From Victivallales bacterium (GTDB lineage: Bacteria; Verrucomicrobiota; Lentisphaeria; Oligosphaerales; Oligosphaeraceae), in contig JAFXUD010000002.1 in assembly GCA_017535315.1 (NCBI GenBank), positions 124,001 through 188,000 of the forward strand: DNA of 64,000 nucleotides, written 5' to 3'. Position 1 is the stretch's first letter. Every line of letters starts with the position of its first letter. This document shows, piece by piece, positions 1 to 8,555 of this stretch. A model generated the notes under the pieces. It made no database searches, was not told the DNA's origin, and saw nothing but the letters and a program-made list of their open reading frames with translations. The position numbers and the translations under genes are program-made.

Positions 1-1494
1 TGTCAAAGGAGGAATATACTTTCCATTATTCAGCGATTCTTTGAGAATCCACCGCCGTTTCGCAGGGAAGATGGCATTCTTGTAGGCCCTATTCGTTCCT
101 GCGTCTAAAAGCGCAAGGTTTTCAATCCCGTCCTTGTCGACAATTCTATCTTTATCATCCTTTTTCTCGAACAGGTTGAAGACAAACGACCATTTCTCTG
201 CAAAACTCTTTCTCTCATTCAAAAGGTCCAGATCACTCTTTGTCATCTCCTTTTGCGCCAAGGCTAGCCACTGCTCCTGCTCGTCTTTGTCAGTGAGTGG
301 ATTGTCCGTCTGCGAGGCGATATGTTCGATATCCCAGCGGTATTGTTCATACAAGTCGAAGCGGAAGCGAATGTGTTGTCGCTGTGCTTCCAGCGCATTG
401 AGAAGAACGAAGAAGCCACGCAAATCGTCCGTGGACGCGAGATTATATCGGAATGAGTCGAAGTCTCTTTCTACGATGCCGTTAGCCACAAGCTGCCGCA
501 ATTCCTTCTTGAATGCATCCATGCGACAACCTTTCTTTTGCCAAATGTCCCAGAGCCCTCTGGTTCCTCTTTCAGAAAACAGTACTAGCCAACCGAGCAG
601 GTGATAGGCTTCATCGTCAGCAAAGCACGATTGCATCCACCACCAGCATCGAAGTGTCATCTCCCACATTGCCCGCAGCTCCTTTTCCTTTGCAAGGGTC
701 TCCATCTTTCGATAGACGAGCAAACCGTCCTGTCGTGCTTTTTGGGAATCAACATCGGTAACAATGGAAAAGAGAAAATCCATCCTTGTAGGCACATCTC
801 TAAAATCTTGTTTTTTCCAAATCGCCCAAAACTCATCGTTGCCCATTTCGGCTTCAATCAAATCCCACTCCTTGGCGATATCCGCTTTCTCACTATCGCT
901 TAAACCATTTCCTGCCTCCATATAGAGTGCCCTAATAAGTTCTGAGGAGGTTAGCGGAGTTTTACCAGCATTCAGCCGCTGGAAAACAGCGTGGCCATCT
1001 TCTGATGCCTCGATTTCATAAAGGAGGAAAATCACCCTTTTATTACCATTGCCATTTATCAACTCGCATAATGCCTCTTTGCGTGAGTTGTCTTGTCGTA
1101 GCCAATTCTGCACAGCGGCACGTGCCTGATTTCTGAAGAAATCATTGATGGAATTGCCAGGTGCCTCAAGCAACTGGCTTAGCAACATTCCTCCTTCAGC
1201 GGTGTATTTTATATCCCAAATGTGTTTTATCTCCAACTCGTGCAAAATAATAGCTATTGTAGTTAGTCGCTGCTGTCCGTCCACGACATTGAGTTCACCC
1301 TCATCTAGTTTTTGGAGTACCAAGGGCTGGAGACAGTAAGGTTCTTCTTGTGTGGAATTCTGCGCAAACGCAAGGAAGTCATCAAGCAAAGCCGTGACTT
1401 CCTTATTTGTCCACCGATAACCACGTTGATAATGTGGAATGATAAAAACTGTTGCTGGAATCCTACTTACAGATAATTCGCGTTTGTCATTCAT
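1..1494 (-). CDS. DUF262/DUF1524 (GmrSD-like) nuclease, 3' end cut by window edge
   Basis: I translated 498 codons by hand from the ATG at 1494; the frame stays open to base 1, so the C-terminus lies outside the window. Residues 20-28 read PHYQRGYRW and 72-78 DGQQRLT, the two hallmarks of the DUF262 (ParB/sulfiredoxin-like) NTPase fold of GmrS and related proteins. Further on, WDIEHIASQ and then a TNRAYKN...FPAKRRWI stretch match the His and Asn parts of the DUF1524 HNH-type nuclease. Both halves are therefore in one chain, as in single-polypeptide type IV restriction enzymes that cut modified DNA. An AAGGA-like site lies 8-12 nt before the start. It appears to stand alone, with no methylase or other defence gene to its right. 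A role in phage defence is inferred from the family. Confidence 0.85.
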   Translation of the reverse strand, partial: MNDKRELSVSRIPATVFIIPHYQRGYRWTNKEVTALLDDFLAFAQNSTQEEPYCLQPLVLQKLDEGELNVVDGQQRLTTIAIILHELEIKHIWDIKYTAEGGMLLSQLLEAPGNSINDFFRNQARAAVQNWLRQDNSRKEALCELINGNGNKRVIFLLYEIEASEDGHAVFQRLNAGKTPLTSSELIRALYMEAGNGLSDSEKADIAKEWDLIEAEMGNDEFWAIWKKQDFRDVPTRMDFLFSIVTDVDSQKARQDGLLVYRKMETLAKEKELRAMWEMTLRCWWWMQSCFADDEAYHLLGWLVLFSERGTRGLWDIWQKKGCRMDAFKKELRQLVANGIVERDFDSFRYNLASTDDLRGFFVLLNALEAQRQHIRFRFDLYEQYRWDIEHIASQTDNPLTDKDEQEQWLALAQKEMTKSDLDLLNERKSFAEKWSFVFNLFEKKDDKDRIVDKDGIENLALLDAGTNRAYKNAIFPAKRRWILKESLNNGKYIPPLT

Positions 1495-1718
1495 TTTTGT
1501 CTTGTCCTTGTCATGTATCACTAATTCTGAGTGTATTAGTCATTACCAAAACCTTATCTATATTTGGGAGAGGTATATACTTTTGTTTCCCAGAAGACCT
1601 AGAAGACTTAGTGGGAATTGTCTAGGTAACAATAATCCCGTAAGGCCTTGTACTTCCGTGAGAGGTTGACGACCTAGTAGCATTTTTCCAGGTAACAAAA
1701 TATATAATTACAAAAAAA
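1495..1718. other. Leader region of the DUF262 gene
   Basis: This AT-rich stretch lies upstream of the DUF262 start on the minus strand and has no credible gene. It contains two similar patches (TAGGTAACAATAA near 1623 and CAGGTAACAAAATA near 1689). The sequence TTTTTCCAGG at 1684 is the reverse complement of the CCTGGAAAAA inside the neighbouring element at 1719-2028. I could not assign a promoter. Confidence 0.35.
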
Positions 1719-2028
1719 GGGCACGGTAAGCGTCTCTGGTCCATCGAAGGTACTTGCAAACCTGGAAAAAGCACAGAGACTCCCGTGCCCAAAGTGTGGG
1801 GCGTAGAGTAGCCTTGCGCCGTATTTTTTCCGTGGAAAAGATTGCAAGTTTTTCGATGGAACGGCGATATGTCAGAAGCCCATCAGGGCTTGATGCTGTA
1901 AATGTCCTTTATATGCTCCTTGCGTTTAAGGTGGTGAAATCCACCCTTAATGTAAGGTGCTTTGGGCGTTTTACAAGCACTGACAACCGTTTTTTTCCCA
2001 GGCCGCAAGTTTTCAGTGGACCAGAGAC
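1719..2028. repeat. Structured element with three related inverted/direct copies
   Basis: The 12-mer GTCTCTGGTCCA at 1732-1743 is repeated exactly in inverted orientation at 2017-2028. It opens copy A (TCCATCGAA..ACTTGCAA..CCTGGAAAAA, about 1738-1771). Copies B (about 1826-1862) and C (about 1988-2028) carry the same blocks on the other strand. A can therefore pair with B or with C. A second hairpin joins GGGCACGG at 1719 to CCGTGCCC at 1783-1790, also using the left GTCTCTG with CAGAGAC at 1774. A small stem (TTAAGGTGG/CCACCCTTAA) lies near 1925-1950. A 93-codon open frame across it is not credible as a gene. It could be a MITE-like remnant or a structured RNA; I do not recognise the family. 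Confidence 0.6.
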
Positions 2029-2134
2029 AGAGTAGTAATATATAGTAATATTTTTTAATTTAAAACAATATTTTTAATATTTTTATCAATTATACTATTT
2101 TGTCTTATTTTGTCGTAATTTTGATAAAATATAG

Positions 2135-2900
2135 TTAGCACCGCTCATGGGACGGGAGGGACGGGAGGGACGGTGACAGCCAAATGGCAGTGGGCTTCTG
2201 CTCTGTCGTTCCCGTCTCTCCAGTCCTTCACGTCCCTTTTAGTTAGGAGTATCAGCTGATGCCGTTGTTAGCACCGCTCGCTTATGGGACGGGAGGGACG
2301 GGAAAGACGGGAGGGACAGCCAAATGGCATTAGGTCCTCTGCTTTGTCGCTCCCGTCTCTCCAGTCGCTCCCGTCCCTTTTAGTTAGGAGTATCAGCGAG
2401 ATGCCATTGTTAGCAGCTAATGGGACGGGAAGGACGGGAGGGACGGTGAAAGCCAAATGGCAGTGGGCTTCTGCTTTGTCGCTCCCGTCCCTTTTAGTTA
2501 GGAGTAAGCAAGATGCCGTTGTTAGCAGCTAATGGGACGGGAGGGACGGGAAAGACGGGAGGGACAGCCAAATGGCATTAGGTCCTCTGCTTTGTCGCTC
2601 CCGTCCCTTTTAGTTAGGAGTAAGCAAGATGCCGTTGTTAGCAGCTAATGGGACGGGAGGGACGGGAAAGACGGGAGGGACAGCCAAATGGAATTAGGTC
2701 CTCTGCTTTGTCGCTCCCGTCTCTCCCGTCGCTCCCGTCGCTTTTAGTTAGGAGTATCAGCAAGATGCTGTTGTTAGCAGCTAATGGGACGGGAGAGACG
2801 GGAAGGACGGGAGGGACAGCCAAGTGGTATTAGGTTCTTTGTTCCGTCCCTCCCGTCTCTCCCGTCGCTCATGTCCCTTTTAGTTAGGAGTATCAGTGAG
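2135..2900. repeat. Six-unit array of GGGACGGGA hairpin repeats
   Basis: Six units of about 112-141 bp start near 2135, 2268, 2409, 2521, 2637 and 2774. Each reads GTTAGCA(CC/GC)..AATGGGACGGGA, then two or three copies of a 9-mer (GGGACGGGA), a spacer resembling CCAAATGGCATTAGGTCC, CTGCTTTGTCGC, the complementary array (CTCCCGTCCC), then TTTTAGTTAGGAGTA. Every unit can therefore fold into a GC-rich hairpin. The spacers are conserved between units, unlike CRISPR spacers. The array ends about 17 bp from the stop codon of the M14 peptidase gene. Single copies of the same unit occur at 9169, 16874, 30434 and 35606. Confidence 0.9.
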
Positions 2901-2916
2901 CCGTCGTCGCCACTCC

Positions 2917-4011
2917 CTATGCCTCTAGGTATAATTTGATGCTTCGGGCGAGAGCGTTTCCAAGATGGCGAGCAGAATCGGCTGTGACGGTCACCTCGTG
3001 GGTGTTGGCAAAGGGTATCTCGATGGACTGCGCGGACGGTTGCCAGGGGAGGCTGGCGCACCAGGGGACGATGGGGCTGCCCTGTTCATAGTTGCGGCTG
3101 TTGTTCCAGCCCTGCCCGAACGGGATGTTATCGCGGGGGTCTGTTGGGAAATCTGGCGGGGCTTCGCGGGCGATTATCGCGGAGAATCTGTCGATGCCCG
3201 CCTGGAGACGCGCATCGGCCTGCCCGACAAAATAGACATGCTCGCTATCACCGTTCCGAACCCAGGGACAATGCATGTCGAAAACAAGTACAGGCTTCTC
3301 GCGATGAATGAGTTCCATGATGGCGCGCACCTCGGGATAGATGGCATTAGGGCCATAGTCGCGCGCATGGTCGTGGGGCATTCGGTTCTTGCCCTGGTCA
3401 CCATCTTCGACGCCATCCTTGTCAACAAACGGCACCGCCCAAAAGGTGAATTCTGGATATTTCTGCGGATGGGCGGCTACTTCGCTCAAAATCCCCTCCA
3501 AGGCGTAGGTGGCCATTGACTCCTGGCAGTGGTGGCGGCTGGAGAGAAAGACCTTCTGGGGACCATTTCCAATGCGCAGCAGTTCGACGCTGCGCCCCTT
3601 GCGGCTTCTGCATAGTTCCAGTCGCGTGATGGACTGGCCTGCCTTCGTTGCCAGATACTCGTTCAGGTTGCTCTCCATATAGGGGATGCACTGGCAGAAC
3701 CAGACCTCCTGTCCTGCATAATCCGCCGTGAATGAGAAGGATTCGGCCTTCAAGTCAAATCGTGGGCAGTTCCACGCCCAGCTTTTCCCCTTGTCCAAAC
3801 TGACCGCAGGGCCTCTGCTCGTCAGGCAGCATCCATCATCGAAGTGGAATGTGAACTCGGCTGCCGCGGGGAAGACTGCCCGAAATTTCCAGTAGATCCA
3901 ATTGCCTTTTGTGTCGCGCATCTCTCGGTTCAACAGCACCTGACTGTCGTCGATGGCTTTGACGATGATGTTTCCGCCTGGAATTTGGGCGTCAATTTGA
4001 ATGGTATGCAT
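2917..4011 (-). CDS. M14-family zinc carboxypeptidase-like protein
   Basis: A protein of 364 residues. Residues 158-164 (SRHHCQE) carry an HxxE zinc motif (H161, E164), DMHCP at 245-249 supplies the third ligand (H247), and SIEIPF at 329-334 carries the usual catalytic glutamate (E331). DKDGVEDGDQGKNR at 197-210 occupies the place of the family's PDG...NR segment. The first 130 residues look like a beta-rich N-terminal domain, as in cytosolic-carboxypeptidase-like M14 members. There is no signal peptide, so a cytoplasmic hydrolase of peptides or amino-acyl conjugates is likely; the substrate is unknown. Its ATG overlaps the stop of the upstream ankyrin gene in the form TAATG, with GGAG just before it, indicating translational coupling. 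The repeat array follows its stop. Confidence 0.75.
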   Translation of the reverse strand: MHTIQIDAQIPGGNIIVKAIDDSQVLLNREMRDTKGNWIYWKFRAVFPAAAEFTFHFDDGCCLTSRGPAVSLDKGKSWAWNCPRFDLKAESFSFTADYAGQEVWFCQCIPYMESNLNEYLATKAGQSITRLELCRSRKGRSVELLRIGNGPQKVFLSSRHHCQESMATYALEGILSEVAAHPQKYPEFTFWAVPFVDKDGVEDGDQGKNRMPHDHARDYGPNAIYPEVRAIMELIHREKPVLVFDMHCPWVRNGDSEHVYFVGQADARLQAGIDRFSAIIAREAPPDFPTDPRDNIPFGQGWNNSRNYEQGSPIVPWCASLPWQPSAQSIEIPFANTHEVTVTADSARHLGNALARSIKLYLEA

Positions 4012-5957
4012 TACTCCAGCTCCTTACAGGCCTTTTTGTACATCTCCATATCAACGTAGAGCAGGTAGAGCCTGCATTTCTTATCTTGTGCAATGGCTTC
4101 CGAGAAGCGCTTGTAGGGATGGCTATAGAGGACGGCCAGGAACTCGCCGTTGTAGAAGATCTGGTCCTGATTCCAGGGGCCGCCCGATTCCTTGAACTTG
4201 TTCTGTGTAGCGGCTGCGACAAAATCGCCGAGATGGCCGATATCCGCCGTCGCCAGTTCCTCCTGCAGATCGGTGGTCTCCTCGTTTCCCTCCAGATTAT
4301 AATTCTTGGCAATGAGGTCCCAGACCTGCTCCTTGAACTCCAGAGGCTTGTGGAACTTGACGGTTTCCATGACGAAGCCCCAGTTGCGAAGGGACTTCTG
4401 CGAGAAGAAAACAGTGATGTTGTGGGCCATCTGCGAGGGGAAAAGCCTGTCACTTTTATGCTGATGGGTAGAGGAGCCAGGATGAATCACGAAAATCCCG
4501 TATTTCTTTTGCGGCTGCGTCAACTCATAGGGAGGCGGAAGGTTCTTGTTCTGCATATTGGAGACGAGTTTCATATTGCCGCGGAATTTTTCGCCTGTGA
4601 TGATGTCAGCGAGACGCAGTTTGCCATTGGGCTTGACATCCTCCTTCTCCTCCACCGCATCCTTGTCCACCTCGGTGTTTTTTACCGAATTGGCTTTCAG
4701 TCTTTCGAGGACATTCTGCGGTTTTTCCGTATTGTTCTGCGTTTTTTTCCGACGGATTGCGCCATACTTCATCAGAAGTTCAAATATCTCTATGTTGTTC
4801 TCCTCCTCTGCAAGGGTGATGGGATAGCGCTCTCCTGTCTTGTCTGCCATATTGGGGTCGGCATCGAAATCCAACAACAGCTTCACCAACTGCGCATTGC
4901 CTGTCTTGATTGCCGTCATCAAGGGGGTCAAGCCATCTTCCCAGTGGAAATCCAGTTTGCGTCTGCGCCAAAGTATCGCCTCAACCATCGGCAACTTGCC
5001 TGACGTGATGGCCTGATAAAGGGGCGTATGGCCGTCAAGGTCTGCCTTCTCCAAATCTGCTCCATGTTTCAACAGCAGTTTGACCATGTCAGCAGATCCT
5101 TTTTGGATGGCGGCGGCCAAAGGCGTCCAGGTTTCGTCATCCTGCAGGATATTCACATTGGCTCCAGCCAGGCAAAGGCACTCCGCGATTTCCAAGTGAT
5201 TGCCTGAAACGGCGTAATACAAGGCTGCGTGGTCAGTTCTGTCGTTTTTATTCACCAGGGACCTGTCGTGAATGAGAAGTTTAAGAGCCTCTAGGCTTCC
5301 CGCCTTGGCAGCCACGGTGACAGGGGTCAGGCCGCCCTTGCCTGGTTCCCCAGGTTCCGCACCTGCTTCCAGCAGAAAACGGACGGCATCCGCGTCCCCC
5401 CGCCTACAGGCAATCATGAGAAAAGGCTGGAGATCATCTCCAAGGCTTTCTTTGTCTGGAGGCTCATCTCCCTTGAGGCTTTCAACTAACTGTTCATAGC
5501 GCTTCATCTCGCTGAGAGGCGGTATGTACGGAGGCTCCTCGTCGTCCGAAGTTTTTGGAACTTCGTTTTCAGCCACGCTGGCAGGTTCCTCGGCCTTGTC
5601 GGCAGAATCATCGGCTATCTGATTATTAGCCGTCTCTTCCACAGTTGGCGGTGCATCATTTTCTGGCGAGGCTTCCTTTTTCGAGTCAATTGCCAAAAAG
5701 ATATTGATTCCGAAAACCAGGACCGCGACGGTGATCAACCCGCAGTAAACCAGATTTCGCACGAAAAAACTTTTCTGCTTCGTCGGAACCGATTCGGCAG
5801 GCTGTTCCTTGAATTCCGTTTCCGCGTCATCCTTCTCGGCATCTCTTGTGATGGTGATGCTTGCCTGGCAGTGCGGACACTCCGTGCTGACGCCCTCCCA
5901 GTCATCCCCAACGGTCAGTTTGTGTTTGCAATGTGGGCAATAAAACGTGAAACTCAT
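4011..5957 (-). CDS. Zinc-ribbon, single-TM, ankyrin-repeat protein
   Basis: A protein of 648 residues with four visible parts. Residues 7-30 hold a CxxC..CxxC zinc ribbon (C7, C10, C27, C30). Residues about 69-90 (LVYCGLITVAVLVFGINIFLAI) form one membrane helix. An acidic, low-complexity linker follows to about 130. From about 165 to 395 there are roughly seven ankyrin repeats (for example DGHTPLYQAI and DGLTPLMTAI). The last 160 residues (from about 490) match nothing I recognise. The zinc ribbon would be cytoplasmic, and the ankyrin part would face the periplasm if the helix is N-in. Ankyrin repeats bind proteins; the partner may be its coupled neighbour, the M14 peptidase, but that is inference. 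Confidence 0.75.
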   Translation of the reverse strand: MSFTFYCPHCKHKLTVGDDWEGVSTECPHCQASITITRDAEKDDAETEFKEQPAESVPTKQKSFFVRNLVYCGLITVAVLVFGINIFLAIDSKKEASPENDAPPTVEETANNQIADDSADKAEEPASVAENEVPKTSDDEEPPYIPPLSEMKRYEQLVESLKGDEPPDKESLGDDLQPFLMIACRRGDADAVRFLLEAGAEPGEPGKGGLTPVTVAAKAGSLEALKLLIHDRSLVNKNDRTDHAALYYAVSGNHLEIAECLCLAGANVNILQDDETWTPLAAAIQKGSADMVKLLLKHGADLEKADLDGHTPLYQAITSGKLPMVEAILWRRRKLDFHWEDGLTPLMTAIKTGNAQLVKLLLDFDADPNMADKTGERYPITLAEEENNIEIFELLMKYGAIRRKKTQNNTEKPQNVLERLKANSVKNTEVDKDAVEEKEDVKPNGKLRLADIITGEKFRGNMKLVSNMQNKNLPPPYELTQPQKKYGIFVIHPGSSTHQHKSDRLFPSQMAHNITVFFSQKSLRNWGFVMETVKFHKPLEFKEQVWDLIAKNYNLEGNEETTDLQEELATADIGHLGDFVAAATQNKFKESGGPWNQDQIFYNGEFLAVLYSHPYKRFSEAIAQDKKCRLYLLYVDMEMYKKACKELE

Positions 5958-6016
5958 GATTTGTTTTCCAGAATGGTTTCCGTCAGACCCTCAAGAATCT
6001 TGTTGATGATGCCGAA

Positions 6017-6679
6017 TTAGCACTCCATCAGCAGAGGGAGAGACTTGATTCTGCCTGTTTGGGGCAGGGAAAGGCTTAGGATGGCAAGTTCAGAGAGGAG
6101 GGGGGTGGCTGCGGGGATGATTCTGTCGTGGGTATGCCCCGCGATGGTGACGGTGAAATGTGCACGCTGTCCATCCAGGGAGAAGGTGGTTTGGAGGCTC
6201 CCGTTCTGTGCGGAAAGCGAGAGTTGAACATCGGATTCCGCTTCAAGGTAAACGAGCGGCGCGCCAAGCCAGGAAGCCACGTCGCGGATGCGCGCCATCT
6301 CCAGTTCGTTTCTGCAATGGGCTGCCATGCGGCACTCCAGCAGCTTGCCAAGGCAGCCTGAAGCGCATATTTCCTTGGCGGTGGCGACGGCGGGAATATA
6401 ACGCCATGATTCCAGCAGGACGGCTGGCACGTGGTTGCGTCTGGCACTTGCGGAAAGTCCCGCCAGGTAGCCATGTTCCGAGGTGCCCAGTATAGCAACT
6501 GGAATGCGCTTTCGCACCAGTTGCAGCGCCAACGTTCTGCGCTCCTCCGTGGAAAGCTGCACTACGGCCAGGCGGGGCTTGTCATCAGGCAGGGAATTGT
6601 CAGGGGCAATGCAGGAAGGGGGCAACTGGGCAATCAGGCGTCCAATCTCGTCATTGTCGATGTAGGAGAGGATATCCAT
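6017..6679 (-). CDS. Degenerate Gfo/Idh/MocA-like protein
   Basis: A protein of 220 residues from the ATG at 6679, which is preceded by AGGGGGAAA; an earlier in-frame start at 6724 has no such site. The stretch PAVLLESWRYIPAVATAKEI, followed by SGCLGKLLECRMAA, resembles the middle of Gfo/Idh/MocA oxidoreductases (the hinge after the EKP motif and the start of the second domain). The glycine-rich NAD loop is not visible, and the protein is about two-thirds of the usual length. It may be a scaffold, a non-catalytic relative, or a decayed enzyme. It sits between argC and the ankyrin gene on the same strand. The assignment is tentative. Confidence 0.45.
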   Translation of the reverse strand: MDILSYIDNDEIGRLIAQLPPSCIAPDNSLPDDKPRLAVVQLSTEERRTLALQLVRKRIPVAILGTSEHGYLAGLSASARRNHVPAVLLESWRYIPAVATAKEICASGCLGKLLECRMAAHCRNELEMARIRDVASWLGAPLVYLEAESDVQLSLSAQNGSLQTTFSLDGQRAHFTVTIAGHTHDRIIPAATPLLSELAILSLSLPQTGRIKSLPLLMEC

Positions 6680-6830
6680 TTTCCCCCTGGGAAATAACCG
6701 TGTAATGCTGTGGCTGTTGTACACCCCGTTTACTACTCTTCCCTTTAGCAGAAGGTGCAGGAATTTTTGCTGGGGAAGAAGGGTGCGCGATGCGTACCCC
6801 AGTTCGCCAAAGCCACCTAGTAGTTTAGTA

Positions 6831-7862
6831 CTAGATCAGGCCCATGGTTTCATCGAAGCCGCACATCAGGTTCATGCACTGGACGGCCTGACCAGCGGCG
6901 CCTTTGGTGATGTTGTCGATGACGCTGGAGACGATGAGGCGGTTGGTTCGTGCGTCGAATGCGCAGCCGATTTCGCAGACGTTGGTCATCGTGACATGCT
7001 TCGTGTCGGCCAATTCACCAGGAGCGAGAATGCGGACAAATGGCTTCCCATCGTATGCCTTGTGAAGGGCCGCAAGAGCTGCTTCAGCGCTGCAGCCTTC
7101 TTTGGCATAGAAGAGAATGGTGGAATGGATACCGCGGTTGACGGGAATCAGGTGCGGGATGAAGTTCAACGTGACGGAGGGCACGCCAGCGGCAAGTGCC
7201 AGTTCCTGCTCGATTTCAGGCAGGTGGCGGTGTCCAGTCACCGCATAGGGGCGGATGCTTTCATTGCATTCGGGGAAGATATACTGAAGGTCCACTTTGC
7301 GCCCCGCGCCCGTGACGCCGCTTAGGGAAATCGCCTCTATGGCGTCTGTGCGCACCAGCCCCGCCTCCAGCAGGACGGTACCTGGCAGCAGGATGCTGGT
7401 GGGGTAGCAGCCAGGACAGGCGATGAGGGAGGAGTTGCGAATCTTGTCGCCATTCCGTTCTGGCAGACCATAGACTGCCTGCTTGATGAGTTCAGGGGCG
7501 GGATGGACTTTCTTGTAGTATTTTTCGTAAACGGCGGGGTCACGCAGGCGGAAATCGGCGGAGATGTCGATGATTTTCACGCCCTTCTGAAGCAGGGGGC
7601 CCGCATATTCGGCTGCGACACAATGGGGGGTTGCCATGAAGGCGATGTCCGCCTTTTCCGCGATGGCCTCTGGGCTCGGTTCAATGAAACAAACCTGGCA
7701 TTCCCTGTAGCGGGGGAAAAGGCTGCCGATGGTTTGCCCCGCATACTGGCGCGATGTGGCGCAGGTCAGTTCAACGCCTGGATGGCGTGTGAGAAGACGT
7801 ACCAGCTCTTCGCCAGCATATCCTGAGGCACCGACTATTCCAACTCTTGTTTTATTTGACAT
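6831..7862 (-). CDS. argC: N-acetyl-gamma-glutamyl-phosphate reductase
   Basis: ArgC reduces N-acetylglutamyl phosphate to the semialdehyde with NADPH, the third step of arginine synthesis, in the cytoplasm. The 343-residue length is normal. GASGYAGEEL at 11-20 is the NADP-binding loop, and ACPGCYPT around 148-155 contains the catalytic cysteine C152. AAAAGGAAAAACC precedes the ATG, giving a good ribosome site. No other arginine gene is present in the window, so it is separated from its pathway. Its TAG stop lies within a small CTAGTAGTTTAGTACTAG palindrome (6817-6834), which recalls the heptamer repeats elsewhere. Confidence 0.95.
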   Translation of the reverse strand: MSNKTRVGIVGASGYAGEELVRLLTRHPGVELTCATSRQYAGQTIGSLFPRYRECQVCFIEPSPEAIAEKADIAFMATPHCVAAEYAGPLLQKGVKIIDISADFRLRDPAVYEKYYKKVHPAPELIKQAVYGLPERNGDKIRNSSLIACPGCYPTSILLPGTVLLEAGLVRTDAIEAISLSGVTGAGRKVDLQYIFPECNESIRPYAVTGHRHLPEIEQELALAAGVPSVTLNFIPHLIPVNRGIHSTILFYAKEGCSAEAALAALHKAYDGKPFVRILAPGELADTKHVTMTNVCEIGCAFDARTNRLIVSSVIDNITKGAAGQAVQCMNLMCGFDETMGLI

Positions 7863-7958
7863 GGTTTTTCCTTTTCAATTAACAAAAAAACTCCGTAAAG
7901 TGGGATATACTTGCGCACACCCGCTTCCGGAGTTTTTGCAAAAAGATGCTGAAATAAA

Positions 7959-8112
7959 GAGGTACTTTCAAAACTAGCGCGAAATGCGCTAAGAGATGAA
8001 CGCAGTGGCTAAGGCAAAGGCTTGAAGCCGCACTTTCGTGCGGCGAAAGACGTTGCCAACGCCACTGTGTTCATATCGACGCGCATTTCGATGATAGTTT
8101 TGAAAATACCTC
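7959..8112. repeat. Large nested inverted repeat (GAGGTAATTTC family, long copy)
   Basis: The outer arms are GAGGTACTTTCAAAACT (7959-7975) and AGTTTTGAAAATACCTC (8096-8112). Inside them are CGAAATGCGC / GCGCATTTCG, then GATGAACGCAGTGGC / GCCACTGTGTTCAT, and at the centre a perfect hairpin GCCGCAC-TTTC-GTGCGGC (8027-8044). The whole 154 bp could extrude as one cruciform. It fills the gap between rpsI and argC and may attenuate read-through from the ribosomal genes. Related shorter copies lie at 13593, 25251 and 60849. Confidence 0.85.
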
Positions 8113-8118
8113 CAAAGA

Positions 8119-8517
8119 CTAACGCTTGGAGAACTGGAAGCGTTTGCGTGCGCCTGGACGACCAGGTTTCTTACGTTCCTTCTCACGTCCGTCACGGGTC
8201 AGCATGCCTGCGCCCTTGAGGACTGCGCGGAACTCGGGCTTGTATTTCTCGAGTGCGCGAGCGATGCCGTGGCGCAGTGCGCCAGCCTGGCCGCTGATGC
8301 CGCCGCCATCCAGCAGGGCATAGATGTCAAAGTCGGCCTTGGTGCCTGTGATGACGAGGGGCTGGAGGGCATAGCCACGCTCGGCCATGGTGGGGAAATA
8401 CTCTTCGAATTCGCGCTTGTTGACCACAATCTTGCCAGTACCTGGCTTCATGTGTACTCTGGCGCTGGCAGTCTTGCGGCGGCCGATTGCATGAATCACT
8501 TCGTTGGCTTCTGTCAT
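8119..8517 (-). CDS. rpsI: 30S ribosomal protein S9
   Basis: S9 is a component of the 30S head whose C-terminal tail reaches the P-site tRNA. The 132-residue product has the classic opening IGRRKTASARVHMKPG and the basic tail ending KRFQFSKR (family SKR end). I chose the ATG at 8517 because AGAGGATTTCATA precedes it; an upstream in-frame ATG at 8535 would add six residues and overlap that site. It follows rplM by 38 bp, the standard rplM-rpsI pair. Confidence 0.97.
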   Translation of the reverse strand: MTEANEVIHAIGRRKTASARVHMKPGTGKIVVNKREFEEYFPTMAERGYALQPLVITGTKADFDIYALLDGGGISGQAGALRHGIARALEKYKPEFRAVLKGAGMLTRDGREKERKKPGRPGARKRFQFSKR

Positions 8518-8555
8518 TATGAAATCCTCTGGCAATTGCCTATTTAAATTACTTG

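Noticed and set aside
1754-2035. 93-codon open frame within the structured element
   Set aside because: It spans inverted repeats, has no ribosome site and the translation looks random.
2135-2900. CRISPR-like array
   Set aside because: Units are long, hold internal inverted arrays and share conserved spacers; no cas gene is near.
7991-8095. Separate small RNA gene between rpsI and argC
   Set aside because: The whole segment is explained by nested arms of the inverted repeat; no promoter was visible.
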